From an uncultured Blautia sp. (GTDB lineage Bacteria > Bacillota > Clostridia > Lachnospirales > Lachnospiraceae): a DNA stretch of 6,198 nucleotides. The translations under genes and the position numbers were made by a program. Below, one piece after another: positions 6,038-6,198 of the stretch. The notes below the pieces were generated by a model. The model saw nothing but the letters and a program-made list of their open reading frames with translations. It had not been told where the DNA came from and ran no database searches. The stretch lies in the NCBI GenBank assembly GCA_934358405.1, contig CAKRKL010000115.1, forward strand, positions 1 to 6,198. The letters are read 5' to 3'. The stretch's first letter is position 1; every line of letters starts with the position of its first letter.

Positions 6038-6154
6038 GTTGTAAACCATCAAACACGCATAGAGATTCCCATGGATGGTGCCCTGACGGTGTGAGGTTGG
6101 GTCCGATAGGAAAAAGATCTGTGCGGAAGAATTTAACCAAAAGGAGAAAAAGAC
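6038..6154 (+). ncRNA. Structured 5' leader of rpsB, candidate cis-regulatory RNA
   Basis: About 115 untranslated bases separate the predicted transcription start from the rpsB start codon. An 8-bp closing stem pairs CGCATAGA (6056-6063) with TCTGTGCG (6118-6125), with one G-U pair. Inside it TTCC (6066-6069) pairs with GGAA (6109-6112), GGA (6073-6075) with TCC (6102-6104) and CCC (6081-6083) with GGG (6099-6101). The result is an irregular hairpin with internal loops and an apical loop of about 15 bases. The AAGGAG ribosome binding site (6141-6146) lies outside the fold. S2 represses its own message through the leader in Gammaproteobacteria. A similar role here is inference, and I do not recognise a named RNA family. 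Confidence 0.5.
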
Positions 6155-6198
6155 ATGAGCGTTATTTCAATGAAACAGCTTTTAGAGGCAGGTGTTCA
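6155..6198 (+). CDS. rpsB: 30S ribosomal protein S2, 5' end only
   Basis: Only the first 14 codons and two further bases are present. They read MSVISMKQLLEAGV and are cut by the window end. This matches the strongly conserved S2 N-terminus (normally continuing with a His-Phe-Gly-His motif). AAGGAG (6141-6146) lies 8 bases before the ATG. The near-consensus promoter and long leader also fit a ribosomal protein gene. In most bacteria tsf (elongation factor Ts) follows rpsB, but it would lie beyond the window. S2 joins the 30S subunit late in assembly. Confidence 0.93.
   Translation, partial: MSVISMKQLLEAGV

Overview
The window looks like the chromosome of a low- to mid-GC Firmicute, most likely a Lachnospiraceae (Clostridium cluster XIVa) gut anaerobe. 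The basis is protein character (a YtrA-type GntR regulator paired with an ABC ATPase whose signature reads FSKGM, and a large permease carrying an SLPMKR loop), the moderate GC content, strong AGGAGG-type ribosome binding sites, and the rsuA-type gene followed by rpsB. The genus cannot be fixed from the sequence. All genes are on the + strand.

Layout. 85-732 encodes a HAD-superfamily phosphatase and 801-1601 a CPBP-family intramembrane protease. No terminator is visible between them, so they may share a transcript, which probably ends at the long hairpin at 1619-1671. A regulatory region follows (about 1699-1781) with a plausible promoter and a perfect 12-bp inverted repeat placed where a repressor would block initiation. 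It drives a tightly packed cassette: GntR/YtrA-type repressor (1782-2153), ABC ATPase (2150-3049, 4-bp overlap) and a 720-residue permease (3027-5189, 23-bp overlap). The permease has about nine membrane segments followed by a large domain of about 350 residues predicted to lie outside the membrane. An RsuA-family 16S rRNA pseudouridine synthase (5217-5978) starts 27 bases later with no terminator between, so it is probably reached by read-through.

The end of the window is compact. A strong hairpin terminator (5993-6018) closes the operon, and the -35 element of the next promoter lies in the loop of that hairpin. That promoter yields a structured leader of about 115 bases in front of rpsB (30S protein S2), of which only the first 14 codons are present.

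How it fits together. The GntR-ATPase-permease set follows the plan of the Bacillus subtilis YtrA/YtrBCD type of self-repressed transporter, a family associated with cell-envelope stress. Here one ATPase is matched with one permease gene, suggesting a homodimeric transporter with two extracytoplasmic domains. Its substrate cannot be read from the sequence. The remaining genes are housekeeping or general-purpose. There are no mobile elements, CRISPR arrays, tRNAs or rRNAs. The most notable items are the transporter's outer domain, the operator, the promoter inside a terminator, and the folded rpsB leader.
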